DNA of 64,000 nucleotides from Eudorina sp. 2006-703-Eu-15 (GCA_003117195.1 BDSI01000004.1:1235290-1299289), one strand, 5' to 3'; shown: positions 9,899 through 23,353, counted from the first letter of the stretch. The notes: generated by a model from the letters alone, not told the origin. Numbers and translations are program-made.

Positions 9899-12800
9899 AG
9901 CAGGTAGGCAGGAAGGAAGGAAGGCGAGGGCAGCAGCAGCAGCAGGCGCGGCAGCCGTCAAAGACCACGACAAAGCCACGCTTCCACGTCGCCTGCCAAC
10001 CCAAGCCCGCCCACACCACCTAAGCTGCAAATTAAGTTGGGCCTGCAGGGCCTTGCGGACAAACACCTCAGCTGACTGAAAGGCGGCCCATCCCCACGTG
10101 CCCAATTACAGCAGCCGAGGAGCCGACCGTTACTGCAGTTGGTTTGGTCGTTGGTCGTTGTGGTCTCTGCCTGCCACTTGGCTATGGGCATCGGGATAGA
10201 GCCTTCGGGCGTGCGCATATTGAACAGGACCCCGCCTGCACCCTATGCACTCTCGCCAATGAGGCCCTCCCGCAGAACCATTGGCCCCTGCGCACTTGTT
10301 CTCGAGCCATTGCGCCATGCTCCACCGCATCGAGCCGTTGTCGGGCACGACGCCAAGACCGCGTCCGCTGAACGACGTCTTGCCTTGGGTACCTTTCCGA
10401 CGGGATGAATTGGAGGGAAGATGAAGGTTGCAGGGTGGGCGTTCAGTGTGGCCCAAGTTGCGAAACGAGTGGTTATGGAGGCTGTGTCGATGCAACACCC
10501 TTGCAATCGAAACAAGGGCAGTGAGCCCACCAACCTGCCGCTCGCCGTGGACGCGCCAGCACTGAAGCTCCAGAAGGCAACTGCGGCGAGGGCCAGACTG
10601 GAAGGGTCGATCGCTGCCGTCGAAATCGTGCGGAAACGATGCCATGCGCCACCGCTCACCCGTGGTCGCTGCATCAAACAAGTGCTTGATTGAGATGCAT
10701 GGACTTTCATGGTCCTATCCCGATGGCAAGGATAGAGTAAAAGAGATGAAGGAGTGGCCGAGGGACGAGGGATCGATACGTGGACAAGGATCTTCAGGGC
10801 GGATATTAACACAACAGAGATATGTAACCTTCTACAGCATACAAGCGAGTAATGTTGAATGTCCTTGGCCTTCCTTCGGTGCAAGTAAACTCAAGCTTGC
10901 ACGCCGAGCAACGCTACTGACTAAAATCAACAAGATTAAAACGCTTGTCCATGCAGATAGTTTGTATCTTGAAGATAGGCAATATTGTATAGTCGGAGTA
11001 ACGTGTGGGTGTCGTGACTCAACCCTAAAGGCAACATTCGACTCTAGGTAACTTTTGCCGCTACAGCAGCAGCACATGATCCATTTATACCCATGTATAC
11101 AGTGGACGCCATCTATTATGAGAAGTTGTGTCATGAGTAAGTGTTCGCTGGTTCTGAGCTCAGATGTCCAGTGCAGCTTTGATAAAGGTTGAACACTACT
11201 GCATTCTTAGCCGTGCAAAATACACGACCCTCCTTTCGCGCACAAAGCTCGCCGACAACCGACTCGTTGCGTAATACCTACTGCAAAATGTGGACTGACC
11301 GAGCTTCAGGTCAAGTGCTGACGTGCACGAATAAAAAAGCTCGATATGCCTCTGGCGCTCTGGGTTGGGGCCTTCATCGAGGCAAAACCTGTCGCGGCCC
11401 ATGGTTCATAAAGGAATTGGCAGGCGGTGAAGCTGTCGGGACTTCAGGATGACCGACATCTGCTCGCTGCGGATGTGATCCAAGCATATTATATGCTTAT
11501 ATCGATCGGGACGGCGGAATGCTTATCCAGAGGACGGAGACCAGACGTTGAGTACGTATGTGGTGACGTGATACAAAGCAATCTCGCAACCTGCGCGTAC
11601 GGATCTCTCAACAACGCACTAAAGCAATTCCTGCCAAGATTTACGCGTTTCCAGTACTGTACCATGCGGGGCAGCACTTGGTGGGCCTGCAGCTGAGACT
11701 CCTGACGCACGCATGAAGCACGCAGGGGGCCTCTACAGGAGATCTTCGACACGAGAGCACCACTGCGCCGACTTTCAGCTTGATTGTCAACGCGATTGGT
11801 TAGTTGTCGCTTGATTTTCTTCCCTAAGGGTGGGTGAACGCACGTTTCAAGGGGGCATCTCTCAACGAGACGCATTTGGCCCAGCAGTCTGTTGAACAAC
11901 GACCCTGCCGCCTTAATGACCCTGCCGCCTTTCTCCGGTTCCCAGCCCAACCAATCAGCCCGCGGCATACCGCATTGACCAAAGTTTGCTCCCACAAATC
12001 ACAGCTGTCCACCTGCTCTACAGGGCACGCCTATCTCGAGGCGCACCGAGGCGGCTTCAGAAAGAAGCCGACTTACTGCCCTCCTCAAATACTTGACTTG
12101 TGACCCCCTTGGCACCGACGGGCACTCGCTCGTGGTCTCCCTCCTGAGCTGTGCTAGGGTACGCCGTCGATGTTTCGTTGCGCCAACACAGCCCTGCGCT
12201 GGACCCGCTCGCGTCCGTCGCTGCGCGCAGGCCCTGCTGACCCACGGGTCGCGCCAGTCACCGGCTGGTGGTGGACAGGACGACGCGACCCCGTTGCGGC
12301 GAGGCCCGGTCGCGGCGTGACCATCCGGGCTTCCCGGATAGCCGCAGGTAAGGCCATGGCATCATCACGGCTGGCTGGCTGGCTGGCTGCATCGCGCACC
12401 GACGTCCGTCTTTCGGTCCTCATGGGCGCCCACGTGCGCGTTGCTCGTTCGCCGCGTGATCCTATCAGCACCGCACGTGGCCTTGCTTTGTTTTACCTCC
12501 GGAAAATCACGGAAAATCACGACGGGCCGTTGACGCGGTGGTGATGCCTTCGCGGCGGCAATGCCGTCCTCATACACCGCGCGAGAGCCACCGAGCGACC
12601 AAGTCTGTATCTCCAAGTCTGTATCTCGTCCTATATTCGGGCCGCGGGCCGCCGGTGCGCGGCCGCCCGCGGAACGCGAAAGACGCGAGCGACACCCACA
12701 TCCCCCGACTTCGAGCTCACCTCCTCTCTAAAGCTGTGAAGTAGGGGCCGTCGGGACTTCAGCAGTACACCGTCGCTGAGTGTGTGAGCGGCTGCGCACG

Positions 12801-13145
12801 ATGCCTAGAAGCTAGGACGGATGGAACGAAATGGAGACGAGGGAGGTGAAAGGCAAAGGGGTTGCGGCCGCGGCGTTCGCGCATGCGACCCAGCCGTGAC
12901 CCGTGGGTCCCTCGGTCGCCGACAACGACCAAGGGATCGGACAGATGAACGAGCGGGACGAGCGGGACCAGCCGCCGTCGCCGGGCCACCCATCTAAACC
13001 TAAACCTCCATTCCTGCGCATGTGATGCCCGACTGCCGCCGCCGCCGCCGCCGTCGCCTCTTCCTGCCCCCGACTGACGCTGCCTCCGCCGCGCAACTTC
13101 AACGGGGCCGCCGTACAGGACGTGGTCAGGCGGCCCTCGCGGAGG
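9899..13145. other. Spacer, may contain the missing 5' exons of the SRPBCC gene
   Basis: On the minus strand 9990-10723 has exon-like frames (for example AEVFVRKALQAQLNLQL near 10050 and an ATG at 10723) that could supply the N-terminus of the SRPBCC protein, but I cannot join them. From about 10750 to 11700 the sequence is AT-richer with no coding signal. From 11700 to 13100 only short frames without motifs are visible. A (GGCT)n run lies at 12371-12388 and copies of the TGACCC-GGGTC palindrome at 12238 and 12897. Confidence 0.4.
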
Positions 13146-16100
13146 ATGTCTGCGTGGTTGCTCGCGACCGCCACACTGGTGTACCGAGCAGCGACCGTGG
13201 GTCGTATCCGTGCGGTGAGGCGGTGCGGCGCGCGTGCCGGGGTCTGTGTGGCGGATGTGAGCAATTCATCTGTCCCCTCCTTACATCCCTGTCTTCCTGG
13301 AGTATCCATTTGGGCGCCATTGCTTCTACGGCAGCGCCCGTCGTCGTTCGCCGTACTCACCGTACTGCCTGTACGGCGCTTTGTTGCGTACGGCTTGTAC
13401 GGCTTGGGGCTCGCATGCTGATGACGGCTGTTGGCGCGGTGCTGCCGCTACTGCCGGCGTTGCTGCGCAGGAGCTCCTTGATTGCCGGCTGCGGCTGCGG
13501 CAGCAGGACTCGTTCGCATCGTTGTGGCGCAGCGGCGCGGGGGCGGCGGCGCTCGGAGGCGAGGCGGCGCCGCACAAGCCGGTGTTTCGGAGGGCCTTAT
13601 GGGGGTTGGCGACCCACATGGTGCGTCCCGGCCGCATCCTAAAACTAAAACCTGAAAATGTCGTCACCCTGTCCCGCGCATAGGCCCACATCAGCGTGCA
13701 GTACCGCGCACAGCAGGTTGGGAGTCCTTGCCTTGCTGTCCGTCATTTCTCAGCTCCTTCCCCGCGCCTTTGCTTCCCGCGCCTTGCTTCACGCGCCTTT
13801 TCTTCCCGCGGCTTTACTTCCCGCACCTTTTTGCTTCCCGCAGGTCATGGCCCGGCGGTGGATGCTGGTGGTGCTGGCGCTGGAGCTGCTGCTAATCAAG
13901 GGCGCGTACATACTGGTGGCGGCTGCCGTACTGTCGCCCTGGCAGACAGTACTGGCCATCCTCGTCGCCTCCGCCATCACTGCCGTACCTGACGTCATGC
14001 TGGCGTCCTTGCAGCGGCCACCATCGGAGGGATCCGGAGGCGGCGGCGACGCCGCCGGTGCCGGCGCCGCCGCCGGTGCCGGCGCCGCCGCTGCCACTGC
14101 TACAGCCGCCGCCACTGCCACAGCCGATACTGAAATGCCGAAGACCCCGGGAGCTACAGCCAGCGGCAGCACCACCAAGCACAGCCCCTTCATGGCAGCA
14201 GCGTCGGAGAGGAGCATCATGACGGTTGCTGTCGTACAGGAATTGAATAAGATAGTTGGCTGCGGCCACGGCGGCACGTCGCGGCCGCGGGGCGACGGCG
14301 GCGGGATGTACCGCATCTGCTCTCCCTCCTCAACCATGGACTTCGACTCCGGATCGAATTGCCTGGTGCCGTATCCAGCGCCGCCGCCAGCGCCCGCCGG
14401 CGGCCCGCCGTCAGCTCCCGCGTCGTACTGCGGCGCCGCTGCCGCCGGCGCGTCGGGCCCGTCGCGCCCCTCGATGCAGCTCGTTCCGCCGCGACCACCA
14501 AGGTCCTTCTGCAGCGCTGACGGCGACGACGCCGCCGACGTCGCCGTCGCCGTCGCCGCCGGCGCCGCCGGCGGGGACGGCTTCCTGGAGACCGTCCGCC
14601 GCTGCGGCCGCGCGGGCAGCGTCGGCGGCGGCGCCGCCGCGGACATCAGCAGCGTCGGCAACCTGCGCTTCCTGAGCAGCGCATCCGTCAGGTCGGGTCC
14701 CGGCAGCGCGACCAGGGAGGCCCGGGCCGCCGGCCCGGAGCGCGACAACGGTGACGAAGCCGACGCCGACGGCCGCTGCCGTACAGCCGTCACGGACCCG
14801 TCGCCGCCGATCATGCAGCGCCTCGAGGCCATCACGGAAGGTCAGTGCGCGCCCGCTTCGCCGGTCGCCGCCAACAGCGCCCCTCAGCCCCCCGCGACAG
14901 GCCCGGGGGCTGCAGCCACAGAAGACGCGGCGGCGGCAGCAAGCTCTGCGGAAAGTGGCGCGCTGCCGTACGTGGGTCAGCGGCCGGCGGACGCCGGCGT
15001 GTCGGGCGGCACCACCGCCCCACGGGTCGCTCGAGTGACTGCTGTACGGCGCCTGCCGGTCAACTCGGCGCTCGTGCGTCGGCGAGGTACGCCAGTGGTG
15101 GAGGCGGCGACGCCGCTCGCCGCGCGGCGCTGCGGCGGCGGTGGCGGCGGCAGCTTCAATACAGGTGCTGCTGCTGCGACTGCTGCTGCTGCGGCGGCGG
15201 CGAGCGCATGGGCCGTGCACCTTCCAGCAGCTTCCATTGCCGGCAACACGGGCGACGCCGGCAGCGACACCGGCAAAAGTGGCGCCAGCGGTGTCAGCAG
15301 CGGCGGCGGCCGTGGTATCAGTAGCGACGTCAGCGGTGTCATGCCATACATATCGACGCGAGCTGCCGCGGCAGCGGCGATGAACGCGCTGTCGTCGACA
15401 TCGGCATCCTCGTCGTCGGAGTCGGAGACGGAAGTGACGGCGGCGGTGGCAGCGCCGCCGCCGCCGCTGCCGCCGCCATCTGGCGCCGTCGTCCTGACAC
15501 CGTACCGTCAGATCACGCGCGCGAGACTCATTAGCGTCAAGGTGCGGAAGTACGGCAAATGCCGGTACGGCATGACGGCCTGACTGGATGATGTGCATAA
15601 AAAAAGCTCGGCATGCCCGAAGGCTCCCAAATTCCAACCCTCCCATGCGACGGCCCCTCCCGGTGCCGTACACCAGACGTTGGATACGTCGTGACCTTCC
15701 TTGACTTGTCGCGCTGACGTGGTCGTCGTACCGACTCTTCGCTCCTCGGAATGGTCGCCTTACGTGGCCTTATCCCGCAAGCGCGGCCTGCTGTATTTGA
15801 CCACGGTCAACAATCAGATTGCCGTACACACACGAGACCCAAACATCAGTCGTACATCAGTCGTACAGCCTCGTAGCCTCGTCATTTGCTCATCTCTCGG
15901 CTCGGCTGGGCTTCCCAGCGCTGACTCCGCGTCCGCGACATTCAGTTGGCCCGTTCTGCTGCTGCCCCTGCTGCTGCCACTGTTCCTGTCGTTGTTGTTC
16001 ATGCCACGACAGATTCAAGAGCACCCAGGAACGTTTCAGGAGTATGCGCCAAGAGCCGCCGCGGGCGTCCAAGAGTACCTGCGCGCACATCCCGCTCTCA

Positions 16101-19100
16101 GCGGCGGCGGCGGCGGCGGCGGCGGCGGGCAGGCAGATGCGGCAGCGGCGGCGGCGGCGGCGGCGGCAGCGGCTTCCAGTGCGCCGCCGCCGCCACCGTT
16201 GCCGAGGCCGAGGCCGCTGCCGCCGCCGCTGACGGCGGTCAGGACGATTGCCGTACAGGGCTGCGTGCGGGTATTGTCCTGGGTGCAGTCGACACCGTGG
16301 GTGTCGCCGTCGGCACCATTGGACGAGCCAGCGGAGGGCATTGCCGCGGATGATGGCTGTAGCAGCCTCGGGGGCGATTATGGCAGTAGCACACCTGGCG
16401 GTGCTGACGGAACCACGCAACGTGCTGACGGTGCCTCCGCCAGCGCGGCCCCGGGCGGCAGCGACGGCGGCGGCAGCGACGGCGGCGGCGGCGACGGCGC
16501 CGATACCCTTTTCCCAGGACTGGTCATGGCTCTACCGGACCTAGCGGCCTTGCGATTCATCGACCTCGACGTTGGCGGCACGGCGGCGTCGTACAGTCGT
16601 ACACGCTATGGTCCCGCAGAGGTGCTAGCACGGTCCGAGTCGACAGGCGTCTGGACGGGGTTCCAGCCGCAGGCCGTACAAGAGGAGGAGAACGACGCCG
16701 TACAGATTCAGTGGGTTTGGCCTCCGTTCTTGCCCGTGGCTGCCAATCCATCCGACTCCCTCGCGGCGGGGCTGTCCACGGACGTCGATATCTGCCTGGC
16801 ATTGCCGTGTACGGCACCCGACAGTACGGCATCATCGGTTGATGCGGCGGAGCCGCGAGACCAGGCCGCCGGCAGTAGCAGCAGCAGCAGTAGCAGCACC
16901 ACGTGTGATGTGCGGCTGCTGCTTGTGGCGCCGGAACGCGCGGCGGGCTGCAATGTCGTACTGGACGAGCGAGTGACGTTGGAGCGCGGCTGCGTCAGTG
17001 TCGTACGTGTGACACTGCCGACACCGGCGCATCCCGGCGTCATGCGCGTCGTGGTGGCGGCGCCGGCGGCGGCGGAGCACACTCCGCCCGCCGCGACGGG
17101 GTACGGCAGCAGCGGTGGCGGTGGCGTCGGCGTCGGCGTCGGTGTCGGCGGCAACCCAGGCCGGGGTGCCGGCGGCTGCGGCGGCGGCGCCGCGGCCCCA
17201 GCTATCGCTGCTCCGCGCGAGCCGCCGCCGCGGGCGCCTCCGCCGACGATCACCTCAGCGCCTCTCCTCTGCCTCCCTTCACACGTGTCTGAGGAGCTGT
17301 GCGGCATAGTTCGCGCAGGCAGCGTCGCCGCCGCCGCCGCCGTCGCCACCGCCACGGCCGGAGATGGGGACATCGGCCGCGGAGACCAGCACGTCGTAAC
17401 GGCTCCCGGTCTGTACAACGGTCTGGACTGCCTCTGGGAGAGTTTCGTTGCGCCGCTGGCTACCGACGTCGCGTTTCTCCTCGACGTCGCCGTCGCGCCG
17501 CCGATCGCGGGAGCTGACGGCGGCGGCGGCGGCGGCGCGAGCGACGGCGCATCTTCTTCGCCTGCAGCGAGCAGACCCGCGGCGGCAGCATCGCTGACGT
17601 TCTGCGAGATGCCGGTGTGTCTGTCGGTGGGATCGTACGGCCGTGTGGCGGGTCGTACGGCACTGGCTGGGCTGCTGGCGGTGGAAGACAGCCTGAGGTG
17701 CGTGTGTGTTTGTGTGTGTGTGCGCGTGGCGGGGTCCTGCACCAGATGGGTTTATTAACGACTGTCGAATGTGACCCACGGGTCATTTCGGATTCGGGAT
17801 GCGAAACCATGCTGTCGTGCGGGTGTTGTCGGCGGTGTACATTCCGCGGCGGTGTCCCTGCTGAATCGGGGAACCCACATTCGTGCGGTGTTGGCCTCAT
17901 TCATTCGAATGGTTACTGGTTAGCGTCACCGTTACTAATGTAACCGTTACAAGGTGGACCCGTATCCCGACCGGGTGTTCCAACGGCGCCCAGATAGCTC
18001 GTAGGTGCCTCGTCTCATTACCGTTACTGTTACCGTTACCGACCGTTTCTTGTATCTTGTTGCAACGGGGCCTGTCACAACCGCCAACTATGGGACCCGG
18101 TCCACCGGCCGTCGCCCCACAGGTCGGCCCTGCTGCCCTTGGGTGCCAAGGTCGCCGTGTCGTACATATCCTCTCTTGTGCGCCGTACCGTGAACGTGCT
18201 GCTGAGTCAGCAGTCGACCACCGTCGCCGCCGCCGCCGCCGCCACGGCTGCAGCCGCCGGCAACAGCATCGACGTCGACTTGATGGGGTCCAACGCCGCC
18301 CGGGACAGCGCTACGGGAGCTCGCCATCTCGACGCCGTACGAGACCGCTTGGCTTTGGCGGGCGGTAGGGAGGGCAAGAAACGCACCAGTTTCGAAGACG
18401 GTCCGCCGGGGCCATCGAGGGCGTCGAAGAATGCGGTTGCTTCGACCGCCACGGCGACGGCTGCGCCTGGCTCTGCCGGCGATGGATGTGCTGGCAGCGG
18501 CGGCGCTGATGGCGGCGGCGGCGGCGGCGGCGGTGTTGTACGAGCCCCGGGCGAGCTAGAGGAAATCCTTTCCGCTCCGAAACCCGCAGCTTCCCCCTCC
18601 AGGACTGTGGAGCGGCCTAGGACCCCCGGTAGGTTTATGTCTTCGTACGGAAAGTCGCACGGAGGGCCGTACGGGGGTTCAGCCAAGTCAAGAAGAATGT
18701 TGTTGTCGTGAATGACGAGTCACAGGACATACAGGACTTGCAGGGTGGTACGACGTCACTTGGCGCTGGTGTCAGTCGGCGCTGTTGTCATGTCGGCGCT
18801 GGTGTACGAACCGTACCCGCAACTTGGCGCCGCGCTCCACCCCATGGCTGCTGCCGGGACGTCAACGCGCATGCCGGGTGGCTCCCGGCGCCCCAGTATG
18901 AATATGTCTACCAAATTATTATTTCTTATATTCTTCCGTCGCCCCCGCCCTGTCCTGATGCGTCCTCAGGGCCACGCCACCGCAGACCCTCCTTGAGCTC
19001 ATCGTACGGCAGGCTGCCGTACGGCCGCAACCGCACCGATTCCGGGGCCCGACCGGCGGGTTGCGAGATAGGGGCCGTGTCTGACGGCGGCGCGGCGGGG

Positions 19101-21308
19101 GACCGTGCCACTGCCATGTACGGCTTGTACGACGACGATGAGGCGTCGGCGGGAGCAGCAGCGATGGTTTTTGTTGATGATGGGGAGGAGTGCAGCAAGG
19201 AGGCGCGCGGCAGCGGAGCCAGCCCCTCCACGTCAGCCGCCGCTCCCGCAGCGCCGTCGCCTAAACCGGTATCGCCCACATCTCCGCACGGCTTTGCCCT
19301 GGACATCCTAACGAGTCGCACCAAGTTGCTCGCCAGCCCCATCTATGGTTTTACTCCGCGTGCCCGTGCGGGCGCGGTCGTCGGCCGCCGTACTATCGTA
19401 CATGCGTGCGGGGGCACCAGCACTAGCGGTGGCGGCGGCGGTGGCGCCGCCGCCGCCGACGGGTCCCTTGCTGGTCGTCCGCGCGAGAGCTTTCCTGGAG
19501 CGATAGCGGGTGGTGCCGATGGCAGTGGCAGTACGACACACGGCGGCGGCGGCGGTGGCGCCGGCAGCGATGTCACCGGTGGCGCCGTCGAGGATTTGGA
19601 GCTGCAGTACGAGCGCTTCTGCAACCACGTCTACCACGGATTGGACCTGGCCGGGTTCTTCATGCTGCTGTCAATGTTCAGCGTCGTCACATGGTACGGC
19701 ACCGCGCAGCGCAGGGCCCGACAGGCAGCAGCGTACCGTCCCGTGCTTGCCGGCAGCTTGGGCGTGCGGATCTAGCAGTACCGTGCCGTACGATACCGAG
19801 GCCCTTAGCAGTACCTTCCTGTCCGCAGCTCTCCACTGCACGGTAGCAGCACTTTTTAAGCAGACTTTGTTCCTCTGCGTGCGTCGATGTGGTTGCAGCG
19901 CGAGTGTGTGTATATAGGAAAGGATCCCGCGCGCATGTGTGTGTGTGGCGTTCCTCGGGTAGCGTGGGGTTCGCCAATCGTCTGAGGCTATCGCGCTGGT
20001 CGATCCATAAGGGGCGGAAACCGCCGTCCGTTCGTACTCGCTCGATTGTGGAGTGTACCTGTGAACTCGAACAGGGCCACAGGAACCGCCGAATCTGCTC
20101 AGTACGATTGCGCAATCAATGTATAGCGTGTCTATCATGGAAGAGCGTTTGGGCGTGAAGCATACGGGTTCCTGCGGGCACACCAACGGGAAGACTCTTA
20201 ACGCCGTGAAACGAATGCCATCATTGGCCGCGCATTGCGTGCAGGCGGAAGCTTCTGTCGTCGTCAGCGGTCAACCTGTACAACCTGGTCGCGCTCTGGG
20301 TTGTGGCGGGCACTGTCATGCTGCCGTACGTCGTACAGCTGGTACGGCGGGCGCTTTACGTGCGGCACCGTGAGCGGCTGATGCTGGCATGCCAGGTGCG
20401 GCGAAGGGGCTAGTGAACCAGCAGGGTTGGGAACAGTGACGGGCCCATACATGTTGTTGTGCATCTCATCCGCAGTCTTGGTGATCCGCCTCGCATGCAT
20501 CACGCTCTCGACTGCCTGCTCATATACACAAAGGTTTAAGACGTTGCCGCAGACGTGCACATGCCGTACACACGCACCATGCACTCCGTTGTCAGGTCTT
20601 CAACGCACTGATCTACACCGTCTTCGCGACGCGGCTGCTGCCCATGCCGCCCGAGATGAAGTTCCACTGGAACAACAGCCACGTGCTGCAGCGCGGCGTC
20701 GTACGGCCTGTACGACGACCCGTACGCTTCAGGACCCACGTGCTGATGCTGGCCATCGAGGTTCTCGGGGTCACGCCGGCCTTCCTGGCCTTCAGCAGCT
20801 GGCAGCGAGTGGCGACCACCACACTGGTCACTTACAGTCTGTCAGCGATCGTGGGTGAGTGCTGCGGGAAACCCATACGTACACACAGCGCTGGCAACGA
20901 ACCTACCGACCAGCGGGATTCACCATGTAATGTAACCGTTACAAGGTCCACCATATAGTAAACGGAATGAATCTACAGCGGACTCGCCGATAAGAGGGAT
21001 CGTCGATGCACGTGCCGACCTACCAGAGACGCGGGGATAGGTACCCCCCAAAGGGAAATGCTGCCGTCAGGTACTTCACCTGTTGGCTGCCACGCCCGTA
21101 CCATAACCCGTACCGTACCCCGTGCCGTAACCCGTACTGTAACCCGTACCGTAACCCGTAGCGTAACCCGCACGCACGCGCCTTGCCCGTTGCCTGAACA
21201 GGCTACGCCCTGGACCTGGCGATGCGCCGCGTGTTCCTCCTGTCGCTGGCTCGCCAGCATCGGGCCGCCGGCGAGGGGCGCAAACAGCTGCTCAGCCAGC
21301 AGCAGTGA
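13146..21308 (+). CDS. Large multi-pass membrane protein, unknown function
   Basis: Supported exons: 13471-13620, 13844-15564 (donor may instead be after 15541), 15946-17697, 18123-about 18650, one near 18744-18850, one near 19010-19740, 20245-20395, 20596-20854, 21202-21308 (TGA). Phases fit where both ends are given. A possible first exon is 13146-13214, whose ATG opens a hydrophobic start. Hydrophobic segments: WMLVVLALELLLIKGAYIL and TVLAILVASAITAV near 13860-13990, WPVLLLPLLLPLFLSLLF at 15947, LALVSVGAVVMSALV near 18760, AGFFMLLSMFSVVTW near 19650, LYNLVALWVVAGTVMLPYV near 20280, and two near 20740-20850. Between them are long Ala/Gly/Ser-rich loops of several hundred residues. The C-terminus reads RRVFLLSLARQH and ends in QQQ. 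A TGTAA polyadenylation signal lies at 21561. I do not recognise the family; it could be a transporter-like or matrix-related membrane protein. Total length would be roughly 1,800 residues or more. Confidence 0.6.
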
Positions 21309-21560
21309 ATGACGGATGCTCTCGTGTGCTTGATGACTAACCCTAGAACCCAAACCACCCAGGCTCTCGTGGTGTACGTGCGTGCCCGCGATGACGGTAG
21401 AGATGGAGGTAGCTTCGTAGCTTGCTAGAGGCGGCCGGGTGTTCAGTTGTTCGGGCGCTGGCTGGGCCTGGGCCGCAAGGAGCCAACAAATGAAAGTGGA
21501 TCCTGCTGGCGGACATGCAAGCCATCTGTGTGTCACCGATTGACCCGCGGGGTCCACTAC

Positions 21561-21565
21561 TGTAA
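21561..21565 (+). terminator. TGTAA polyadenylation signal
   Basis: TGTAA is the usual volvocine poly(A) signal. This copy lies about 250 bases after the TGA at 21308 of the membrane-protein gene and is the first good candidate. Dozens more TGTAA words follow in the adjacent minisatellite. Confidence 0.5.
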
Positions 21566-21714
21566 CATGTTTCGTCGTGATTCATTCTCACCCATGCATC
21601 AAGCGGGCAGTTGAGGTGGGTTTCAACGTTGATGCATGGATTGTACGTCCGCGCTAGCTGGGGACGCTTATTCGCGACGGTTCCACGCGGGGGAGGGTCT
21701 TGAGGCCGCATAAC

Positions 21715-22215
21715 CAGGCGACATGCAGCGTAACCCGGTGTAACCAATGGCGAGACGCGGTGAAACCCGGCGTAACACGGTGAGGTACATTGTATTATGT
21801 AAGGCGTCATCTGACAAGACACGGTGTAACCCAGCAAGACACGACACGGTGTAACCCAGCAAGACACGGTGTAACCCAGCAAGACACGGTGTAACCCGCC
21901 GTCACCCGGTGACGCGCGAGTGTAAGGCATAACCCGGCGGGAGTGGCATAACCCAGTCCAAACCGGCAAGACGTGGTGTAACCCGGTGTAACCCGGTGTA
22001 ACCCGGTGTAACCCGGTGTAACCCGGCAAGTCAAGGTGTAACCTGCTGTGAGCCGCGTCTCACCGGGTACGGCATGTTACACCTTGGCTTGCCGGGTTAC
22101 GGAACTCGGCCGCGTAACCCGGCGTGACCCGGTGGACGCGGCGAAACCGGGTGTAACCCGGCGAGATGGTGTAACCCGGTGAGACAAGCAAGGTGTAATC
22201 GGCCGTAACTCGGCG
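21715..22215. repeat. GTGTAACCCG minisatellite
   Basis: Degenerate tandem copies of the decamer GTGTAACCCG, with related variants AAGACACGGT and CGGCGTAAC. Pure runs sit near 21970-22025. It creates a translated-looking minus-strand frame rich in YTGLHRV, which I reject as a gene. It lies just downstream of the membrane-protein gene and multiplies the TGTAA poly(A) word many-fold. Confidence 0.9.
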
Positions 22216-22909
22216 CAGAACAGAACAGATCGCTGGTTGCGGTATGTGACGCCTACCGGTAAGTAAGCGTGTTATGCAAGCCCGTGCTATCTATAATAAT
22301 CTTTGCATTCAATTGATGTCCGTCACGTTTTTCGACCGAATCGACCCCACATCGTCGTTTATAATTTAAAAACATACAATTCCGGGCCCCTACTTTAAAC
22401 GCAGCTAGCAGCTAACGCTCCATCCGCCAACAACCATTTGCAACTAACCTCCCCGCCAAGCAAAAGCCAAAACCTTTTCTTGCCGAACCATGTGCGCGCG
22501 CGTGCAGCCAATTAATCAAGTGTAGCCAATATGCATCCCGCAGCCGTTCATCATTTTCGATCAATCGTACTTACGATACCACGAACGCTGCCGTTTCGAA
22601 TCAGCTAACCCAGACCTCGTACCTCATTGTTCTCCGTACATACAGCTAGCCTCCATCACCCTATCTATTTATGCTCGTGCGCCTTCGTTATCATCACCTC
22701 CACGCATGACAACTATCAGCCAGCAGTTGAAGTTTGCACATCCACGCACATACCTGCATACACGCAGTGTTGCCGAATCGTGTCCTGGTGCGTATCTTAT
22801 CCACATACAACAGGGGCTGCCGGGCCACTTAGACCAACTGACCGACCAGAGGCCGCGCATGCATACCCACCTCCATCCTATCTATCTGCTGTCCTCCAGC
22901 AGCTCTAAC
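22216..22909. other. AT-richer spacer, no gene seen
   Basis: This stretch between the GTGTAACCCG minisatellite and the candidate 3' exon of the kinase gene shows no coding signal. It contains short TA-rich words (for example near 22290-22380) and no clear repeats. Confidence 0.5.
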
Positions 22910-23353
22910 TCAAACTCCACTCCCGCCAGCATTTCGTGGAGTGTCCGCTCGGACAGCAGGCTCGCCTACCTTGCCGGCCGTGTGCCTGTCCGCTGCTGGC
23001 GCCCCGCCCTCCGGCAGCAAGGGGTCATTGGACGGCTGCTGCTGTAACACCGCCCCAGTGGTGGTGGCGGCGGCGGCGGCCGTCGCGGCCGCGGCGTTAG
23101 CAGCCGCGCCTTCCAACCAGACCTGGACCCGGCGAAACCGGGCAGCGTCCATGCCTCCGCAGCGACTGATGAGCTGCGACGGTGACCCCGCCGCGCCGAG
23201 GAGCGCTGAAGGGCCGATGGCGGTGGCAATACTGGTGGTGGTGAGAGCGGTGGCGCTGTCGCCGCCGAGGGACGGTGCGGCCAACCGATCCTGTGACTTG
23301 GCACGCTTGCTGCTGTGTGGGTAGTGCCGCGGGTGCGGGTGCGGGTCGGGCAT
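22910..23353 (-). CDS. Candidate 3' exon of the kinase gene, or separate small gene
   Basis: An open minus-strand frame of 147 codons starts with an in-frame ATG at 23353 and ends with TGA at 22910. It reads SSKRAKSQDRLAAPSLGG, then QLISRCGGMDAARFRRVQVW, then Ala/Thr-rich sequence and LLPEGGAPAADRHT. Composition and codon use look coding. It may be a C-terminal tail exon of the receptor-like kinase gene (if the TAA at 24069 is spliced out) or an unrelated gene. No domain recognised. Confidence 0.35.
   Translation of the reverse strand: MPDPHPHPRHYPHSSKRAKSQDRLAAPSLGGDSATALTTTSIATAIGPSALLGAAGSPSQLISRCGGMDAARFRRVQVWLEGAAANAAAATAAAAATTTGAVLQQQPSNDPLLPEGGAPAADRHTAGKVGEPAVRADTPRNAGGSGV

Noticed and set aside
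13789..15673. Long minus-strand frames (348 and 420 codons) in the membrane-protein locus
   Set aside because: Shadows of the Ala/Gly-rich plus-strand exon; they contain only Arg/Pro/Ala low-complexity sequence.
21343..22029. Minus-strand 228-codon frame rich in YTGLHRV
   Set aside because: Translation of the GTGTAACCCG minisatellite; no independent coding evidence.
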